Shown here: positions 16,081 through 24,957 of the stretch, piece by piece
Layout: every line of letters starts with the position of its first letter
Position numbering within the stretch: position 1 is the stretch's first letter
Origin: an uncultured Psychroserpens sp.
GTDB lineage: Bacteria > Bacteroidota > Bacteroidia > Flavobacteriales > Flavobacteriaceae
Length of the DNA: 64,000 nucleotides
Reading direction: 5' to 3'
NCBI RefSeq assembly: GCF_947501425.1
Contig: NZ_CANMVN010000002.1
Coordinates: forward strand, 186,001 to 250,000
Notes under the pieces: generated by a model
Told to the model about the DNA's origin: nothing
What the model saw: only the letters and a program-made list of their open reading frames with translations
Databases searched by the model: none
Position numbers and translations under genes: made by a program

Positions 16081-18594
16081 TTATTCTATAATCAGTTTTT
16101 TAGTAATAACACCATTAACATTGTTCACCTTAACGAAATACAATCCAGAAGCATAGCTTGAAATATCAATTCGTTTAGGTGTTCCAAGACTCTCATTTTT
16201 TGAGTAGTACATAAGTTTTCCAAGAGCATCATAAATTCTAATAGACACGTCAGTGCTTCTATCCCATTCTAAAGTAATGTCTTTAGTAGCTGGATTAGGA
16301 TATATTGAGATACTGTTTAATTCGAAATCCTCTACACTTAACGACGCATCATAAAGATCTGAAGCCCATACACCTCTTCCAAAAGTTGCACAATAAATTT
16401 TATTGTTTGCTGTATTGATCTCTAACTCTGAAACTTCAGCATTTGGCAAATTATTACTAAAAGGCTGCCAGCTAGTTGGTGTTTCGTTATCGATATAATA
16501 GACGCCATAATTCATACCTAAGTACAAACCATCTTCACCATTGTCGTGCCATACCAAAGCAAGAGCAGTAAAGTTTGGCAAGTCATACAAATAAGGTGTC
16601 CAGGTTGCTCCTGCATCGTCAGAAACATACACTTTTTGAGAACTGTTAGTCGCAATTGCTACTTTATTAGGGTTTGATGGATGAATAGCAATAGAGTTAA
16701 TATAACCATTAAAACCAGATAATAACTGCCAATTTGTAGCACCTCCATCAGTCGTTCTGTAGAGGTTTGAAGCGTTTGAGGCGTAGATGTAATTAGGATT
16801 GGATGTTGCTACTTTCATCTGATCTAAGTTCCCTGAAAACAACTGAGAAATAGGCAACCAGCTTTGTCCACCATCAGTTGATTTATAGACTTGATCGAAT
16901 CCACCGTAAAGTACATCCTGAGCAATTGGGTCTTGTTCGTATGGTGTTACCCATTCTCCCGATTTATTATCAGGAGAACCTAATGCGGTATAATTAGCAC
17001 CTCCATTGGTATCTTTATATAAAGATCCGAAATACACAGTTCCGTAAATGATATTACTATTGTTTTTATCTACAATAGCTTCCATACCATCACCTCCCAT
17101 CCAGTGTTCCCAAGTACCATCAGTCTTCATGATAGTAGTTCCGTTATCCTGAGAGCCTCCATTAATAATAACAGGATCCGTTTGACTGATTCCAATTTTA
17201 TAAAACTGGTGAATTCCTAGACCTGCTGTAAGGTCTCTGTAGTAATTGACATTTAATGTAGAGGGATCATCTGCAACAAAAATACCTCCATCACTACAGA
17301 CATATAATTTGTTATTGACAAATTTTAACATGTCAATATCAGCATGGCAATATCCTATATCAAGAAAGTTAGAACTTTGTGGATTCCATTGTGATGTAAT
17401 CGTAAAATCTAACCCTCCGTTAGTAGATCTCCAGGTATTAATTCCAGCAATATGCACTTCATCTACATTTGTTGGATGAACAGCTATATCCATATCTCTT
17501 GGTGCTTGTCCTGGTCCAAAAGTATCAGGATCTGTTGGATTTGTATTATATCCAAAGTAATTTTTACCTGTATGATCTAAAGTTGTAAAAGAGGCTCCAG
17601 AATTTGTTGACTTATATAAATTCCCAAAACCGCCACCATCAGCTTCCAAAACATACAGAATATTGGCATCAGTACCAGAAACATTTTCTGAAACTCCAAT
17701 CATTTTAGGTCCATCTCCAAATCCTGTAACAGGAAGAAAACTAGCTCCTCCATTTGTCGATACGAGGAAAATTTCTCCAGAAGCATAGATAGTATTATAG
17801 TCTCCAGGTTTGAATTCAATATCGTAACCTGAATTCATAAATGGATAAATATCTGTCCAAGTCGCCCCTGAATCTGTCGATTTTCTGATACCATAACTCG
17901 CTGAGCTACAATACATTTTTGATGTATCCGTAGGGTCGATGAGAATTCTATTTACTGCACCATTACCCATATCACTCAGAAAATTCCAGGTTGCTCCACC
18001 ATCTGTAGATTTATAAATATTTCCACCAGTAGAACCCCAAAAATAAATGGATGGATTAGTAGGATCAATGGCTAAAGAATATACATTTAAAGTAGGCATA
18101 TTATCAGTTAATACGGCCCATGTGTTTCCTCCATCTGTAGTTTTCCATACACCTCCAGAGACACCACCAACAATCATGTGGTCAGCATTTCCATTTTCAA
18201 ATGCCACTGATGTTATTCTTCCCACTCCTGGGTTATAACCTCCTGTAAGGGTCCATGATGTAGGACCAAGTTCTTCCCAGGTTCCTACAGTAGTTCTAGC
18301 TAATTGAAAGCTTTCATTGAGTGTTGCATTATAGTTTTCCAGTTCGTCAATATAAAACTCCTGAGATTTGAGCATCCCAGTGTCGTCCATATTTCTGATA
18401 GCCCGATATTCCCATCGTTTATAAGATTTGAAACCTGTTCCTCTTTCAGTTCCTACTTCGGCAAAATGCGCTTCAGCTGCTGCTTGTATTTCAGCAACAG
18501 TATACGAACCATCTTCAATCATTTGTCGGAAATCTTGTGCCCATGTGACACATATAGAAAGCAAACATATAAATAGTAGGTGATATTTTTTCAT
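16081..18594 (-). CDS. Secreted sortilin/BNR-repeat propeller protein with type IX sorting domain
   Basis: I use the ATG at 18592-18594, giving an 837-residue protein whose signal peptide is MKKYHLLFICLLSICVTWAQ; an upstream in-frame ATG at 18636 would put 14 extra residues before it. From about residue 100 there are at least ten Asp-box/BNR-like repeats of the form S-x-D-x-G-x-T-W (TTDGGNTWAVL, STDGGATWNFL, STDSGATWTDI, STDGGQSWLPI, SDDAGATWTPY). They form a sortilin-like beta-propeller. The last 80 residues are a type IX secretion sorting domain: SISIYPNPATKDITLEW, SVRIYD-like strands, SSYASGLYFVKVN and TKKLIIE. The product is probably exported and anchored at the cell surface; its ligand or substrate is unknown. 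Confidence 0.92.
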   Translation of the reverse strand: MKKYHLLFICLLSICVTWAQDFRQMIEDGSYTVAEIQAAAEAHFAEVGTERGTGFKSYKRWEYRAIRNMDDTGMLKSQEFYIDELENYNATLNESFQLARTTVGTWEELGPTSWTLTGGYNPGVGRITSVAFENGNADHMIVGGVSGGVWKTTDGGNTWAVLTDNMPTLNVYSLAIDPTNPSIYFWGSTGGNIYKSTDGGATWNFLSDMGNGAVNRILIDPTDTSKMYCSSASYGIRKSTDSGATWTDIYPFMNSGYDIEFKPGDYNTIYASGEIFLVSTNGGASFLPVTGFGDGPKMIGVSENVSGTDANILYVLEADGGGFGNLYKSTNSGASFTTLDHTGKNYFGYNTNPTDPDTFGPGQAPRDMDIAVHPTNVDEVHIAGINTWRSTNGGLDFTITSQWNPQSSNFLDIGYCHADIDMLKFVNNKLYVCSDGGIFVADDPSTLNVNYYRDLTAGLGIHQFYKIGISQTDPVIINGGSQDNGTTIMKTDGTWEHWMGGDGMEAIVDKNNSNIIYGTVYFGSLYKDTNGGANYTALGSPDNKSGEWVTPYEQDPIAQDVLYGGFDQVYKSTDGGQSWLPISQLFSGNLDQMKVATSNPNYIYASNASNLYRTTDGGATNWQLLSGFNGYINSIAIHPSNPNKVAIATNSSQKVYVSDDAGATWTPYLYDLPNFTALALVWHDNGEDGLYLGMNYGVYYIDNETPTSWQPFSNNLPNAEVSELEINTANNKIYCATFGRGVWASDLYDASLSVEDFELNSISIYPNPATKDITLEWDRSTDVSIRIYDALGKLMYYSKNESLGTPKRIDISSYASGLYFVKVNNVNGVITKKLIIE

Positions 18595-18757
18595 AGTGTT
18601 AATGGTTATGAATAAAAAGTAATTTTTAAGTCTCATCCCTTTGAATATCTTAATTAAAAGAAAAACAAAAGGTTTAATTAAAAATTACTTAATATTGTTT
18701 ACAATTTTTTTAGCTAAAATAAGGTTTTTCAATTAAAACCCCGTTAAAACAACATTT

Positions 18758-20218
18758 ATGTCGACGAACGCCATTATTCTTCTCATTGTAGCCTATTTTG
18801 GCGTGCTTATTTTAATATCGTATTTCACAGGAAAAGAAGATTCTAATGAAGCCTTTTTTAAAGCTAATAAATCTGCACCTTGGTATTTAGTTGCCTTTGG
18901 TATGATAGGCGCTTCTCTGTCTGGCGTAACTTTTATATCTGTTCCAGGAGCTGTTGAAGCCAAACAATTTGGATATTTTCAAGTTGTTCTTGGTTATTTT
19001 TTTGGATATCTTATCATTGCTTATGTTCTATTGCCTCTATATTATAAGCTAAACCTAACTTCAATTTACACCTATCTTAAAGAACGGTTTGGTAATACCA
19101 GTTACAAAACAGGATCAATTGCATTTCTTATTTCAAGGACTGTTGGTGCTGCCTTTCGGTTATTTTTGGTAGCTAAGGTGTTACAACTACTCATCTTTGA
19201 TAGTTTTAATATGCCTTTTGCAATTACAGTTATTATCACCATCGCACTCATTTGGTTATACACGTTTAGAGGTGGAATTAAAACCATTATTTTCACTGAT
19301 ACGCTTCAAACACTTTTTATGTTGGTATCCGTTGTGGTTACAATTTCTTTTCTGGCATCAGCTTTAGACCTAAATAGTATTTCAGACGTCTATAATAATG
19401 TAAAAGAGAGCCAACTGAGTAAAGTCTTTTTTTTAGATGATGTTAACGATGCTCAATATTTTATAAAGAGCTTTCTTGCAGGAATTTTTATCACGATTAC
19501 CATGACAGGTTTAGATCAGGATATGATGCAAAAAAATCTGACTTGTAAGAACCTAAAAGAGGCTCAAAAAAATATGATTAGTTTTAGTGTGATCTTGGTA
19601 TTTGTGAACATCTTATTTTTAGCCTTGGGATTACTTCTAACGCAATATGCAGCACAACATGGTATTTCAGCTAAGAAAGATGATTTATTTCCTACAATAG
19701 CTATGCTTCCGGAAATTGGCGTGGTGACATCTGCATTCTTTTTACTTGGACTTATAGCTGCCGCATATTCGAGCGCAGACAGTGCTTTAACCTCACTTAC
19801 GACCTCTTTTTGTATCGATATTATCGAATTAGATACCAAACCAAAAGCTCAGCAAAAAAGAGTTCGTAAACAAATTCATGTCCTTTTTAGTGTCATTCTT
19901 GTAGTGGTTATTATTTTGTTTGATCTCTTATTTAAAGACGTATCGGTAATATGGGAACTATTTAAAGCTGCAGGATATACTTATGGCCCTCTACTTGGAT
20001 TGTTTGCCTTTGGCATTTTAACTAAGAAACACCTTAAAGATCGTTATGTTTGGATCATTGCGCTTGTAGCACCTCTGGTTTCTTACTTTATAAATATGTA
20101 TTCGGTAGACTTACTAAATGGCTACCAGATAGGATTTGAGATCTTAATTGTAAATGGGTTGTTGACGTTTTTAGGATTATTATTTATTTCGAAAAAAACG
20201 ATCGTTAGTATTGATTAG
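18758..20218 (+). CDS. Sodium:solute symporter (SSS family)
   Basis: A 486-residue inner-membrane transporter with about 13 hydrophobic segments, the usual SSS length and topology. Motifs include FFKANKSAPWYLVAFGMIGA and SLSGVTFISVPGAV near the first Na+ site, FRGGIKTIIFTDTLQTLFML, TMTGLDQDMMQKNLTCKN, and AAYSSADSALTSLTTSFCID, the conserved Ser/Thr of the second Na+ site in TM8. It probably drives uptake of a sugar, amino acid or organic acid with sodium; the substrate is not deducible. Its 3' end overlaps the convergent CoA-binding gene by 14 bases. Confidence 0.94.
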   Translation: MSTNAIILLIVAYFGVLILISYFTGKEDSNEAFFKANKSAPWYLVAFGMIGASLSGVTFISVPGAVEAKQFGYFQVVLGYFFGYLIIAYVLLPLYYKLNLTSIYTYLKERFGNTSYKTGSIAFLISRTVGAAFRLFLVAKVLQLLIFDSFNMPFAITVIITIALIWLYTFRGGIKTIIFTDTLQTLFMLVSVVVTISFLASALDLNSISDVYNNVKESQLSKVFFLDDVNDAQYFIKSFLAGIFITITMTGLDQDMMQKNLTCKNLKEAQKNMISFSVILVFVNILFLALGLLLTQYAAQHGISAKKDDLFPTIAMLPEIGVVTSAFFLLGLIAAAYSSADSALTSLTTSFCIDIIELDTKPKAQQKRVRKQIHVLFSVILVVVIILFDLLFKDVSVIWELFKAAGYTYGPLLGLFAFGILTKKHLKDRYVWIIALVAPLVSYFINMYSVDLLNGYQIGFEILIVNGLLTFLGLLFISKKTIVSID

Positions 20219-20567
20219 TACTTAATAATACTAAAGTGCAAGCCTCTTCAAAATATATTCCTTCTTGTTTTAAGAAGTTTTGAAATTCAGAATTTTCGGT
20301 GCCTGGATTAAAAATAATTCGCTCAGGATTTAGGGCAACGATATAATCATAAAATGCTTTTTGTCGCTCCGGATTAAGATATAAGGCAACAGTATGTATG
20401 TCTTTGTAAGGCATCAAATTCGTATCAATAGTAACTCCTGAAACCTCTCCTGTTCTCAAGCCAAAAGCTACCACCTCATGTCCGTGATCTACTAATCTTC
20501 TAATAGCAATATTAGAATAACGTTGTGGTTTTAAAGATGCTCCTATTACTAAAGTCCGTTTACTCAT
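20205..20567 (-). CDS. CoA-binding domain protein
   Basis: A 120-residue Rossmann-type protein of the CoA_binding family. It starts MSKRTLVIGASLKPQRYSNI, with the nucleotide-binding GAS-type turn, and continues AIRRLVDHGHEVVAFGLRTG, ALYLNPERQKAFYDYI and RIIFNPGTENSEF. Small single-domain members bind CoA or a related cofactor; their function is mostly unknown. It overlaps the symporter's 3' end by 14 bases in a tail-to-tail arrangement. Confidence 0.92.
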   Translation of the reverse strand: MSKRTLVIGASLKPQRYSNIAIRRLVDHGHEVVAFGLRTGEVSGVTIDTNLMPYKDIHTVALYLNPERQKAFYDYIVALNPERIIFNPGTENSEFQNFLKQEGIYFEEACTLVLLSTNQY

Positions 20568-20620
20568 ATCAAATTATTTGCTGCAAAAATAACACTACAA
20601 TATTTAAGGTATGCTTCAAA

Positions 20621-20660
20621 TGTTAAAAGGATGTTAAGTTGTGTTAAAAAAAGTAACACA
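20621..20660 (+). promoter_or_regulatory. Tandem TGTTAA direct repeats upstream of the TonB-type gene
   Basis: TGTTAA occurs at 20621, 20632 and 20642, a phasing of 11 and 10 bases. This is the reverse complement of the TTAACA half-site pattern bound by PhoP/PhoB-type winged-helix regulators. The last copy is also the left arm of an inverted repeat, TGTGTTA (20640-20646) / TAACACA (20654-20660). The array ends about 75 bases before the ATG at 20737. Confidence 0.5.
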
Positions 20661-20690
20661 GCATAAAAGATGTCGTCTATGAAGTATCAG

Positions 20691-20704
20691 CCATCAATTG
20701 ATGG
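20691..20704. promoter_or_regulatory. Perfect 14-base palindrome in the leader of the TonB-type gene
   Basis: CCATCAATTGATGG is a perfect palindrome located 33 to 46 bases before the start codon at 20737. It could be an operator or a small mRNA hairpin. The role is inferred from position only. Confidence 0.5.
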
Positions 20705-20736
20705 TGTATAAACTAATCAATCAAATCAATCAAAAA

Positions 20737-23202
20737 ATGAAAAAAATCACACAACTGTGCATTTTTCTATTTGCCCTTATGGCATTTGCACAACCTCCAA
20801 AATTAAAAGACGGATCTGTTTCCGGACGTGTTATGGATGCGTCCATAAAGCAACCTTTACCCTATGTTAATGTTGTTGTTAAAGATGCTTCAGACAACAT
20901 CATCACTGGTGGAATAACTAGCGACGATGGTAAATTCAAAATTGAAAAAATTCCTGAAGGAAAGATCAAAGTTGAGATCACTTACATAGGTTATAAAACC
21001 GAATCTAGACAAGCCACTATTGAAAAAGGCAATTACAAAATTGACCTCGGAGACATCTATATTTCTGAAGATGCCGAAAGTCTTGAAGAAGTAACAGTTG
21101 TTGCCGAAGTATCAACCATTCAACAAAAAATTGATAGAAAAGTTATCAATATTGGTAAAGATCTTACAACATCTGGACCTACAGCTTCCGATATTATGAA
21201 TAATATTCCATCTGTAAATGTCGACCAACAAACTGGTGATATTTCTCTGAGAGGAAACCAAAACGTACAAGTGATGGTTGATGGAAAACTTTCAAATATT
21301 CCTGCTGCTCAACTTTTAAGGCAAATTCCTTCAACATCAATTAAACAAATTGAATTGATTACAAATCCTTCAGCTAAATACAATCCAGACGGCATGAGTG
21401 GGATTATTAATATTATACTTCATAAAAATGTAAACATAGGATTTAATGGTAGTGCTAATGTAGGATTGAGCTACCATCTGGAGCCTAAGTTCAACAGTTC
21501 TATTGACATGAATTATAGAAATGGTAAACTGAATTTCTTCGGAAGCTATGGTAATAATATTTCAGATAATAGAAACACTGGATTATTAACACAAACAGAA
21601 GCTGAAGTGTCTCAAACTTTCGACTTCTTAGACCAACGTAATTCGCACCTGTTTAAATTTGGCGTCGATTATTACATCAACGATAAAAACACATTTTCGG
21701 TGTTTACTAATCAAAATATCTTTGATGGCGGAACTTTAGGTCAAACCAATTTATTTTCCATCATTGACCCGTCAGATAGTCAACTTCAGGACTTTGATAA
21801 CACTAACGAAAATACAAGTCAGCAATATAATGTCAACTATAAATTAGACTTTGATAAAGAAGGTCATAATATCGAGTTAGAAGTAGATCATAATATTTTT
21901 GATAGTGAATTACAAACCCTCAATACATTTACAGGTGTTGATGTTCGACCAAATTTTAATGAGTTAACCGATACCGAACGAAATAGAACGACGATAAACC
22001 TAGATTATGTGAATCCGTTATCTGAAACCTCAAAATTAGAGGCTGGGTTACAAGCGCGATTATTTGACAATTCCATTGGTTATAATTCTGATGCACGAGT
22101 GAGTAATGAATTTGGAGAATTTATCCCTACACAAACACTCTTTGATTATGAGCGAAACATCTATTCGGCATATGTAAGCTATCAGAAAAAGTTAGAGAAA
22201 TGGTCTTATCAATTGGGATTAAGAGCAGAAACAGTAAACGTAGAAGCATTAGCTGTAGATACTGATCTTACTGATAACACGACTACAAATTTCCCGTTTG
22301 AAAATGATTACACACAAGTATATCCTTCGGCATTTATAACCTACAATCCTTCGGAAAAGAACTCCTATCAATTTAGTTTTAGCCGACGAGTAGATCGTCC
22401 TGGTGTTGGACAGGTAAATCCTGTTCCTGAATTTAACACTCCATTAATATCTCAGTTTGGAAACCCTGAATTAGAGCCTCAATTCACAAATTCAGTTGAA
22501 GTAAATTACACCAGAAATTTCGAAAAAGGAAGCATTACAGGTGGTGTGTTTTTTCGCTTAATAGAAGACGAGATCAATCAAGGTGTATTTGTTGACCGAT
22601 CTGATATTGGTTCTGGTCGTGTAATTTTAACCAATGATAATTTTGATAATACTACAGCTTATGGTGTTGAATTATCAAGCAGCTACAGACCAACAACATG
22701 GTGGAGTTTTAACGCTAGTTTTGATCTCTATGCACGAAAGCAAACAGGTTTTGCAGAATCGTTAGACCCAACAATTCCTAATCCGACAGAAAGTGATATT
22801 GAAGTTAGTAATGTAGAAGTAGATAATATCATTTATAACTTTAGAGTCTTCAATAATTTTAAAGCAACAAAAAAGCTATCATTCTCTCTGTTTGCAATGT
22901 ATAGAGGAAAAGATACAGGATTAAACTTTGAAATGGATCCAATGTACTTTGTCAACTTAGGTATGCGCTATAGCTTTTTGGAAGATAACAGAGCAACGTT
23001 TAGTATGAATTTCAACAATGTATTTGATACTCAGGAAATATCTATCGTGAGTGAACGTCCGTTTAGACAAACTGTAGACTTCCGTCCGGAATTCAATACC
23101 ATCTTTGTTGGATTGTCATATCGTTTTGGAGGTGGAAAATACAGAGCAAAATCTCGTAAACGTCGTGATAATGATGAAAAATCAGGAGGAGGAATCCTGT
23201 AA
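20737..23202 (+). CDS. TonB-dependent receptor-like outer-membrane beta-barrel protein
   Basis: I chose the ATG at 20737 (821 residues) because MKKITQLCIFLFALMAFAQ is a complete signal peptide; the longer frame from 20698 has 13 polar residues before it. After the signal comes a CarboxypepD-reg domain (SVSGRVMDASIKQPLPYVNV, ITYIGYKTES), then a plug domain (ASDIMNNIPSVNVDQQTGD, DISLRGNQNVQVMVDG, NPSAKYNPDGMSGIINI). A barrel of about 550 residues follows, ending VFVGLSYRFGGGKYR and an unusual basic tail (KSRKRRDN). It belongs to the 'outer membrane beta-barrel family' group of TonB receptors rather than SusC. The upstream TGTTAA repeats hint at phosphate-type control. Ligand unknown. Confidence 0.93.
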   Translation: MKKITQLCIFLFALMAFAQPPKLKDGSVSGRVMDASIKQPLPYVNVVVKDASDNIITGGITSDDGKFKIEKIPEGKIKVEITYIGYKTESRQATIEKGNYKIDLGDIYISEDAESLEEVTVVAEVSTIQQKIDRKVINIGKDLTTSGPTASDIMNNIPSVNVDQQTGDISLRGNQNVQVMVDGKLSNIPAAQLLRQIPSTSIKQIELITNPSAKYNPDGMSGIINIILHKNVNIGFNGSANVGLSYHLEPKFNSSIDMNYRNGKLNFFGSYGNNISDNRNTGLLTQTEAEVSQTFDFLDQRNSHLFKFGVDYYINDKNTFSVFTNQNIFDGGTLGQTNLFSIIDPSDSQLQDFDNTNENTSQQYNVNYKLDFDKEGHNIELEVDHNIFDSELQTLNTFTGVDVRPNFNELTDTERNRTTINLDYVNPLSETSKLEAGLQARLFDNSIGYNSDARVSNEFGEFIPTQTLFDYERNIYSAYVSYQKKLEKWSYQLGLRAETVNVEALAVDTDLTDNTTTNFPFENDYTQVYPSAFITYNPSEKNSYQFSFSRRVDRPGVGQVNPVPEFNTPLISQFGNPELEPQFTNSVEVNYTRNFEKGSITGGVFFRLIEDEINQGVFVDRSDIGSGRVILTNDNFDNTTAYGVELSSSYRPTTWWSFNASFDLYARKQTGFAESLDPTIPNPTESDIEVSNVEVDNIIYNFRVFNNFKATKKLSFSLFAMYRGKDTGLNFEMDPMYFVNLGMRYSFLEDNRATFSMNFNNVFDTQEISIVSERPFRQTVDFRPEFNTIFVGLSYRFGGGKYRAKSRKRRDNDEKSGGGIL

Positions 23203-23248
23203 AAATAAAGTTTAGTAACCTGCATATAATAGTTGATGGTTAGTGTTA

Positions 23249-23300
23249 ATGTCTGGTTATTAAATAAGAAAACCCAAAGCTTTTAAGTTTTGGGTTTTTG
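23249..23300 (+). terminator. Hairpin unit A: terminator of the TonB-type gene
   Basis: AAAACCCAAA (23269-23278) pairs with TTTGGGTTTT (23289-23298) and a T-run follows. It begins about 67 bases after the stop codon. The preceding CTGGTTATTAAATAAG resembles the lead-in of units B and C. Confidence 0.75.
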
Positions 23301-23339
23301 TTTTTATACTTTTAGACCTTGTATGTAATGATTTTCAAT

Positions 23340-23445
23340 TACTTACGACTTAGATAGTATCATAAAGTAATTTTTTAGATAGTTAAAACATACTATTGGT
23401 TAATTAGCAGGAAATCCGAGATCTGAATGTCTCGGATTTTTTTAT
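23340..23445 (+). ncRNA. Candidate small RNA, hairpin unit B
   Basis: AAATCCGAGA (23412-23421) pairs with TCTCGGATTT (23430-23439), followed by seven T. No gene ends just before it, so the terminator should belong to an untranslated RNA. The lead-in ATTGGTTAATTAGCAGG (23395-23411) is nearly the same as that of unit C. The 5' end is not defined; I place it only roughly. Confidence 0.4.
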
Positions 23446-23554
23446 GTCACATTTCGTAATGTTAATTGATAGTTAAAAATGTTAAGATTTAAAATAAAAG
23501 TAAGGTTTTGACGTCATAAGGTTGTGATAAGTTTTAAAGCTAATCAGTTTAAAA

Positions 23555-23640
23555 AAATCACTTTTTTATAGTTTGAGTGTTTTTAGTAAAATTGGTTAAT
23601 AGCAGAAAAATCCCAAAGCCTAGGCTTTGGGATTTTTTGT
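23555..23640 (+). ncRNA. Candidate small RNA, hairpin unit C
   Basis: AAAATCCCAAAGCC (23607-23620) pairs with GGCTTTGGGATTTT (23623-23636) and a T-run follows. The lead-in ATTGGTTAATAGCAG (23591-23605) matches unit B. Because it has A-rich and T-rich flanks it could also work as a minus-strand terminator for fabH, about 120 bases away. The 5' end is approximate. Confidence 0.4.
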
Positions 23641-23761
23641 TCTTATAATTATTTCAAAACAACAATTAACTCTGACTTGTAACACTCAAAAAAACGGTTG
23701 TTTCTTATGAGATGTAAATTCTTACAAAAGGTTGCTTCAAAAAGGCAAAAAAAATGTCAAA

Positions 23762-24772
23762 TTACCATTTTATAATCACACTTCCCCATGTAAAACCACT
23801 TCCAAAAGCAGCTAATACAACCGTATCGCCTTCTTTGATCTTGCCCTCTTCCCAGGCTTCAGTTAATGCAATTGGAATTGACGCAGCTGTTGTATTTCCG
23901 TATTTCTGGATATTATTGAATACCTGATCATCATTTAACTTAAACTTTCGTTGAATGAATTGTGCAATACGTAAATTGGCTTGGTGTGGAATCAACATAT
24001 CAATGTCGTCCACCTGAAGATTATTTTTCATCAAACCTTCCATAATCACTTCGCTAAAACGAACAACCGCATTTTTAAAGACAAATTGTCCGTTCATATA
24101 CGGGAAATAACTTTCATCATTTGGATCATTTTCAGCAAGTATATCATTAACCCAACGTTTACCCATTCCTGGAGCTATCAACACCAATTCCTCAGCATGT
24201 TCTCCCTGAGAGTGTAAATGTGTAGATAAAATACCTTTAGTTGTGTCTTCCTCTCTCGTTAGAACGGCAGCACCTGCTCCATCTCCAAAGATTACTGAAA
24301 CACCACGTCCACGAGTCGTTTTATCTAATCCATATGAATGTAGTTCACTACCAATAACCAGTATGTTTTTGTACATACCTGTTTTTATAAAATTATCGGC
24401 TACAGAAATAGCATATACAAATCCAGAACACTGATTTCTAACATCTAGCGCACCAACTGTTTTGATATCTAAAGCGTGTTGCACTTGTACACCTGGTCCA
24501 GGAAAATACATATCTGGGCTTAAGGTTGCAAAAATGATAAAATCAATATCGTCTTTATCAATTCCGGAACGTTCAATGGCTACTTTTGCAGCTTTAACTC
24601 CCATCGTGGCAGTGGTATCTCCAGAGCCTTTCTCTACCCAACGTCGTTCTTTGATTCCGGTTCGTTCCTGAATCCATTCATCATTAGTATCCATCATTTT
24701 GGATAAATCATCATTAGTCACCACATTATCAGGAACATAATGCCCTAATCCTATAATCTTGGAATTGTACAT
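23762..24772 (-). CDS. fabH: Beta-ketoacyl-ACP synthase III
   Basis: A 336-residue KAS III that condenses acetyl-CoA or a branched acyl-CoA with malonyl-ACP to start fatty acid synthesis. The catalytic triad is in place: Cys115 in VRNQCSGFVYAI, His263 in IPHQANLRIA and Asn293 in KYGNTTAASIP. Other landmarks are IIGLGHYVPDNVVTN, DEWIQERTGIKERRW and FGDGAGAAVLTR. A -7 element lies upstream. It is not beside plsX or rpmF, so it is probably one of two or more KAS III copies in the genome; a role in a specialised lipid is possible. Confidence 0.95.
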   Translation of the reverse strand: MYNSKIIGLGHYVPDNVVTNDDLSKMMDTNDEWIQERTGIKERRWVEKGSGDTTATMGVKAAKVAIERSGIDKDDIDFIIFATLSPDMYFPGPGVQVQHALDIKTVGALDVRNQCSGFVYAISVADNFIKTGMYKNILVIGSELHSYGLDKTTRGRGVSVIFGDGAGAAVLTREEDTTKGILSTHLHSQGEHAEELVLIAPGMGKRWVNDILAENDPNDESYFPYMNGQFVFKNAVVRFSEVIMEGLMKNNLQVDDIDMLIPHQANLRIAQFIQRKFKLNDDQVFNNIQKYGNTTAASIPIALTEAWEEGKIKEGDTVVLAAFGSGFTWGSVIIKW

Positions 24773-24800
24773 AGTAAAATTTAATATTAAATAAATCGTA

Positions 24801-24808
24801 CAAATTTA
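24801..24808 (-). promoter_or_regulatory. -7 promoter element of fabH
   Basis: TAAATTTG on the minus strand matches TAnnTTTG and lies 29 bases before the fabH start. A matching TTG at standard spacing was not found. Confidence 0.5.
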
Positions 24809-24957
24809 ACCATTTCAATGCTAATCCTATTTGCATTCGTTATGCACGCATAATAATCTTAAGCGAAATATTATAAGTATGTAATTTTAACAACTAATTG
24901 CCTCTGAAAGATTTCTATTTTAAGTATCTTAAAGCTCTAATAAAATCCAGATGTAAA

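Larger units (their letters stand above)
23203..23761. other. Long intergenic region with three hairpin units
   Basis: This 559-base non-coding stretch lies between convergent genes. It holds three strong hairpins with T-runs, at 23269-23298, 23412-23439 and 23607-23636, each listed separately, where a single terminator pair would be enough. TGTTAA-like repeats also occur at 23460-23485. No open frame of note is present. Confidence 0.7.

Noticed and set aside
16500-18400. Repeated Asp-box segments as a DNA tandem repeat
   Set aside because: The repetition is at the protein level (S-x-D-x-G-x-T-W blades) with diverged DNA, so it is a propeller domain and not a nucleotide repeat.
20205-20218. 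14-base overlap of convergent symporter and CoA-binding genes as an annotation error
   Set aside because: Both stop codons are unambiguous and both proteins look full-length; short tail-to-tail overlaps also occur at 47783-47786 and 61080-61083.
23460-23485. TGTTAA-AGTTAA-TGTTAA as a second PhoB-type operator
   Set aside because: Spacing (11 then 9) is irregular, one copy is degenerate and the region is very AT-rich, so chance is a good explanation; it is only noted as similar to the array at 20621.
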